From contig NZ_CP178732.1 in NCBI RefSeq assembly GCF_047324175.1, positions 5,704,001 through 5,768,000 of the forward strand: a stretch of 64,000 bases of DNA, given 5' to 3'. A program made the translations under genes and the position numbers. This document shows, one piece after another, positions 61,010 through 64,000 of this stretch; the stretch's first letter is position 1, and each line of letters starts with the position of its first letter. The notes beneath the pieces were generated by a model. The model worked only from the letters and a program-made list of their open reading frames with translations, was not told the origin of the DNA and searched no databases. The stretch comes from Acerihabitans sp015654925. GTDB lineage: Bacteria > Pseudomonadota > Gammaproteobacteria > Enterobacterales > Enterobacteriaceae.

Positions 61010-61480
61010 TTACAGTTCAGCGACCAGTTTATCTACGATGTCGCTGTTGGCAGCTTCATCCACGGAACGTTCGATAATCTTCTCGGCACCAGCTAAAGCC
61101 AGCAGCGCGACTTGCTTACGCAGCTCTTCACGAGCCCGTTTGGTTTCGGCCTGAATTTCGGCCTGAGCCTGCGCTACGATTTTGTTGCGTTCGTCTTCTG
61201 CTTCCGCTTTTGCTTCGTCCATAATCTGAGCTTTGCGCTTGTTGGCTTGCTCGATGATTACCTGGGCTTCGGCTCTCGCTTTTTTCAGTTGATCGCTCGC
61301 GTTGGCTTGCGCTATGTCTACCTCTTTTTTGGCCATATCCGCAGAAGCGAGGCCATCAGCAATTTCTTTCTGACGCTTCTCGATGGCTGCTATGAGCGGC
61401 GGCCATATGTATTTCATGCAGAACAGGACAAACAGGATAAACGCGATGGCCTGGCCGAGGATTGTTGCGTTAAGATTCAC
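61010..61480 (-). CDS. atpF: ATP synthase b subunit
   Basis: A 156-residue peripheral stalk subunit: one N-terminal membrane helix (MNLNATILGQAIAFILFVLFCMKYIWPP) and a long charged coiled coil to the C-terminus that dimerises and meets AtpH. Confidence 0.97.
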   Translation of the reverse strand: MNLNATILGQAIAFILFVLFCMKYIWPPLIAAIEKRQKEIADGLASADMAKKEVDIAQANASDQLKKARAEAQVIIEQANKRKAQIMDEAKAEAEDERNKIVAQAQAEIQAETKRAREELRKQVALLALAGAEKIIERSVDEAANSDIVDKLVAEL

Positions 61481-61543
61481 AGCACAATGCCTCTTATAAA
61501 GTTAACGGGTTGATGTTTTACTAATTTCACGCAGTGATACACA

Positions 61544-61783
<240 letters not shown>

Positions 61784-61832
61784 GACAGTCTCCAGTTTGT
61801 TTCAGATTAAACGCAACAGTATTGTAAAAAAA

Positions 61833-62654
61833 TCAGTGTTCTTCGGACGCCATCGCAAGATAGACAATCGTCAGCACCATAAAGATAAAGGCTTGCAACG
61901 TAATGATCAGTATATGGAAAATGGCCCAGGGCACATTCAGAATCCACTGCGACCACCACGGTAACAGACCGGCAATCAGAATGAAGATCAACTCACCCGC
62001 ATACATATTGCCGAACAACCGAAGGCCTAAAGAAACTGGTTTAGACAGTAAGCTAACGCCTTCGAGAATCAGGTTGATGGGTATAAACGCCCAATGGTTA
62101 AACGGCTGCATGGTGAGTTCTTTGACAAAACCACCAATCCCCTTCATCCGCACGCTATAGATAAGAATGAGGATAAATACGCCCAGCGCCATGGATATGG
62201 TGATATTCACGTCCGCGGAAGGCACCACGCGCAGCGCCGGCAGCCCCATATAGCGTTCGGCGATAGTGGGCAGCAAATCGATAGGCAGCAAATCCATCAG
62301 GTTCATAAGGAAAACCCAGACGAAAATGGTTAACGCCAGCGGCGCGATAAGCTTGCTCTTGCCGTGAAACATGTCCCGCACGCTGCCGTCGACAAACCCG
62401 ATAATCAGTTCAACCGCGGTTTGCAGCTTTCCAGGGACGCCGCTGGTGGCGCCTTTGGCTACGCGAGCAAAGATGGTGATAAAAATCACACCGAGCAGCA
62501 CGGAAAAGAACATGGAGTCAATGTTGAGCGTCCAGAAAGTCGCCGGGCCGTCGTGGGGATTAACCAGTTCAAAAGTACGCAGGTTCAACTGAAGGTTATT
62601 CAGGTGATGGCCTATGTATTCCTGTGGAGTAGAGATTTCTCCTGATGCAGACAT
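61833..62654 (-). CDS. atpB: ATP synthase a subunit
   Basis: A 273-residue membrane subunit. SLGLRLFGNMYAGELIFILIA carries the essential arginine of the proton half-channels and the conserved Asn and Glu. It pairs with the c ring coded by the next gene. Confidence 0.97.
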   Translation of the reverse strand: MSASGEISTPQEYIGHHLNNLQLNLRTFELVNPHDGPATFWTLNIDSMFFSVLLGVIFITIFARVAKGATSGVPGKLQTAVELIIGFVDGSVRDMFHGKSKLIAPLALTIFVWVFLMNLMDLLPIDLLPTIAERYMGLPALRVVPSADVNITISMALGVFILILIYSVRMKGIGGFVKELTMQPFNHWAFIPINLILEGVSLLSKPVSLGLRLFGNMYAGELIFILIAGLLPWWSQWILNVPWAIFHILIITLQAFIFMVLTIVYLAMASEEH

Positions 62655-62662
62655 GATGCCTC

Positions 62663-63043
62663 TTACCCTTTGTTGTTAATTACGGCCGGTGCCAATATCT
62701 GCACAATCAGCACCGATAAATAGGTCAGGCCCAGTGGAACAAACGCTGCCCTGAACATCCCAAGCGCCACTATCAGCAAGGCTATGGTGGCGACTACCTT
62801 GAGCGCCTCTCCGATGGCGAACGACCAGGCTACCCGCCCCGCGGCCGGAACGCTCACCTGAAGGCACGAGGTAAATAGCACAAACAACACATTCGGCAGC
62901 CAGGCCGCCAGTCCCCCGCCAAGGGCGGAAACGCCCCACTGCGAACTCCGCAGCGCGAACAGCGCGCTGAACAGGACCAACGCCATTAGCTGGATAAATA
63001 ATAACTTTCCAGCAACTTTCCCGCTATAGAGGGATAAGGACAT
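62663..63043 (-). CDS. atpI: ATP synthase assembly protein I
   Basis: A 126-residue protein with four membrane helices, the first gene of the atp operon. GGGLAAWLPNVLFVLF and AFVPLGLTYLSVLIVQILAP are typical. It helps to assemble the c ring and is not part of the finished enzyme. The stop is 8 bases before atpB. Confidence 0.92.
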   Translation of the reverse strand: MSLSLYSGKVAGKLLFIQLMALVLFSALFALRSSQWGVSALGGGLAAWLPNVLFVLFTSCLQVSVPAAGRVAWSFAIGEALKVVATIALLIVALGMFRAAFVPLGLTYLSVLIVQILAPAVINNKG

Positions 63044-63676
63044 ATGTTCACTCCCCCCTACCCGTTCTGGTCAGATTGCAGGTGTATAAAACTGCCTTTA
63101 GCGCCATGAGTCAAGTAACGAAAAACGTGCAAATTATACGGGTAGACACTACGAATTCAATGCATAAGTAGCGAAAAGGTGAACAATAATTTAAATCCCT
63201 TCGTTTTAGCCCTTTTTCCCCTTAAAGCGCGGGAATCATACCATGCATAACTTTATACTGCTTGAGCAATTATTGCTTACGAAACTGTGCGCGTGATCAC
63301 GTTAAAAGGGGGGAATGTTTTTGCAACGCGGATTCCCTTTTTTCGCCGCTGGGTGAAGTTAAATTAATAAATATATCAAATTCATACAGTTATATATTTT
63401 TTTATAAAAAACAGCCTTTATATCCCGCCAATCCCCTCTGACGCCCATAAGACCGACTATTTTCCGGAAATCAGGCGGGTAATAGCATAGACATGTTTAG
63501 ACATATATATTTTACATAGTTACTATTAGGACTAGAACTAATTTTCTGCCGCCGGATAATGCTAATAGGATGTAAAATTTAAGTAAACAACATTTAAAAT
63601 AGTTGACTGCTAAAATTAATTTACCCTACCAAGACGTCGTTTATTCTATTCAATCTTTTATTGATAAAAAACAAAT
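63044..63676. other. rsmG-atpI intergenic region
   Basis: A 633-base gap of about the size found here in other enterobacteria. The right half is very AT-rich and has no credible gene. The left part holds the atp promoter. A perfect CGTGATCACG dyad at 63292-63301 is the only other structure noticed. Confidence 0.6.
63133..63160 (-). promoter_or_regulatory. Promoter of the atp operon
   Basis: On the minus strand TTGAAT (63155-63160) and a perfect TATAAT (63133-63138) are 16 bases apart. It lies about 90 bases before atpI and is the best sigma-70 promoter in the gap. Confidence 0.78.
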
Positions 63677-64000
63677 TTAACGTGGCCGGATGACCACTAA
63701 ATGCCGTTCGCCTTGTAATTGCGGAACGGCTAACTCAATCACCGCTTCCAGGACGAATGTTGCCGGCAGCGCGGCCAGCTCATCGGCCGGCACCACGCCT
63801 TTAAGCGCGTAGAACCGCCCTTGCCCCGCCGCGGGTAAATGATGGCACCATGCCAGCATATCGTTTATGGAGGCGAAGGCGCGGCTGATAACGCCGTCAA
63901 ATGGCGCGTCAGGCTGATACTCTTCCACCCGGCTTTGTACCAGTTCGATATTATCCAGCCCAAGCTCATGCTGCGCCTGGCGCAAAAACCGCATGCGCTT
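63677..64000 (-). CDS. rsmG: 16S rRNA guanine-N7 methyltransferase, 5' end outside the window
   Basis: The last 107 codons of a minus-strand gene that runs off the right edge. KRMRFLRQAQHELGLDNIELVQSRVEEY, then FDGVISRAFASINDMLAWCHHL and FYALKGVVPADELAAL, match the C-terminal half of RsmG (GidB), which methylates G527 of 16S rRNA. Position before atpI is the conserved one. Confidence 0.93.
   Translation of the reverse strand, partial: KRMRFLRQAQHELGLDNIELVQSRVEEYQPDAPFDGVISRAFASINDMLAWCHHLPAAGQGRFYALKGVVPADELAALPATFVLEAVIELAVPQLQGERHLVVIRPR

Noticed and set aside
63350..63660. AT-rich stretch considered as a replication origin element
   Set aside because: No DnaA boxes or repeats were seen; oriC in this neighbourhood normally lies on the other side of mnmG, outside the window.

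Overview
The window is a chromosomal segment of an enterobacterium. Its right end, read on the minus strand, carries rsmG-atpIBEFHAGDC-glmU-glmS and, after the small yidHGF group, pstSCAB-phoU. This is the housekeeping synteny of Enterobacterales. The high-GC coding style, the several decayed genes in the left part, and the accessory loci (hmu haem uptake, aryl polyene pigment) would suit a Sodalis- or Pectobacteriaceae-like host, but the genus cannot be decided from sequence alone. I see no tRNA, rRNA, CRISPR array, prophage or complete insertion sequence.

Left part (1-12.4 kb), accessory. A partial secreted alpha/beta hydrolase diverges from a MerR regulator. An MDR-type oxidoreductase diverges from a LysR regulator. 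A decayed patch follows (3.3-4.6 kb) with half an HxlR regulator and what looks like a frameshifted type III toxin-antitoxin locus of the TenpIN type: promoter, hairpin terminator, broken toxin gene. Next comes a coherent but unfamiliar catabolic-looking locus (4.6-12.4 kb). It has four minus-strand genes (MFS transporter, porin, a VOC/NTF2-like fusion and a two-domain NIPSNAP protein), an IclR regulator, and a divergent 755-residue FAD-dependent oxidoreductase. Three similar inverted repeats lie upstream of the transporter. The substrate is unknown.

Middle part (12.8-29.7 kb). It holds a DUF378 membrane protein, a GtrII-like glucosyltransferase, a TetR regulator, and a Fur-type haem uptake locus with hmuR divergent from hmuSTUV. 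After these come a deleted AraC regulator, a TauE/SafE exporter, a lactose/cellobiose-class PTS operon (IIB, IIC, 6-phospho-beta-glucosidase, IIA, LacI repressor), a Fic protein with a shortened C-terminus, and a small lipoprotein.

Aryl polyene cluster (30.0-43.8 kb). Fifteen tightly overlapping plus-strand genes match the ape type II polyketide system: chain length factor, acyltransferase, two acyl carrier proteins, membrane protein, acyl-AMP ligase fused to the ApeI dehydratase, glycosyltransferase-acyltransferase, thioesterase, LolA-like carrier, MMPL exporter, lipoprotein, KS, DH, KR, KS. They would make an aryl polyene carboxylic acid, attach it to a lipid and move it to the outer membrane. 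A HutC-like GntR regulator and the sugar phosphatase yieH follow.

Right part (45.5-64 kb), conserved core: the phosphate transport operon with two clear Pho boxes, the yidHGF group without a sulfatase, glmS with an empty Tn7 attachment site, glmU, and the whole ATP synthase operon behind a recognisable promoter. rsmG runs off the right edge.
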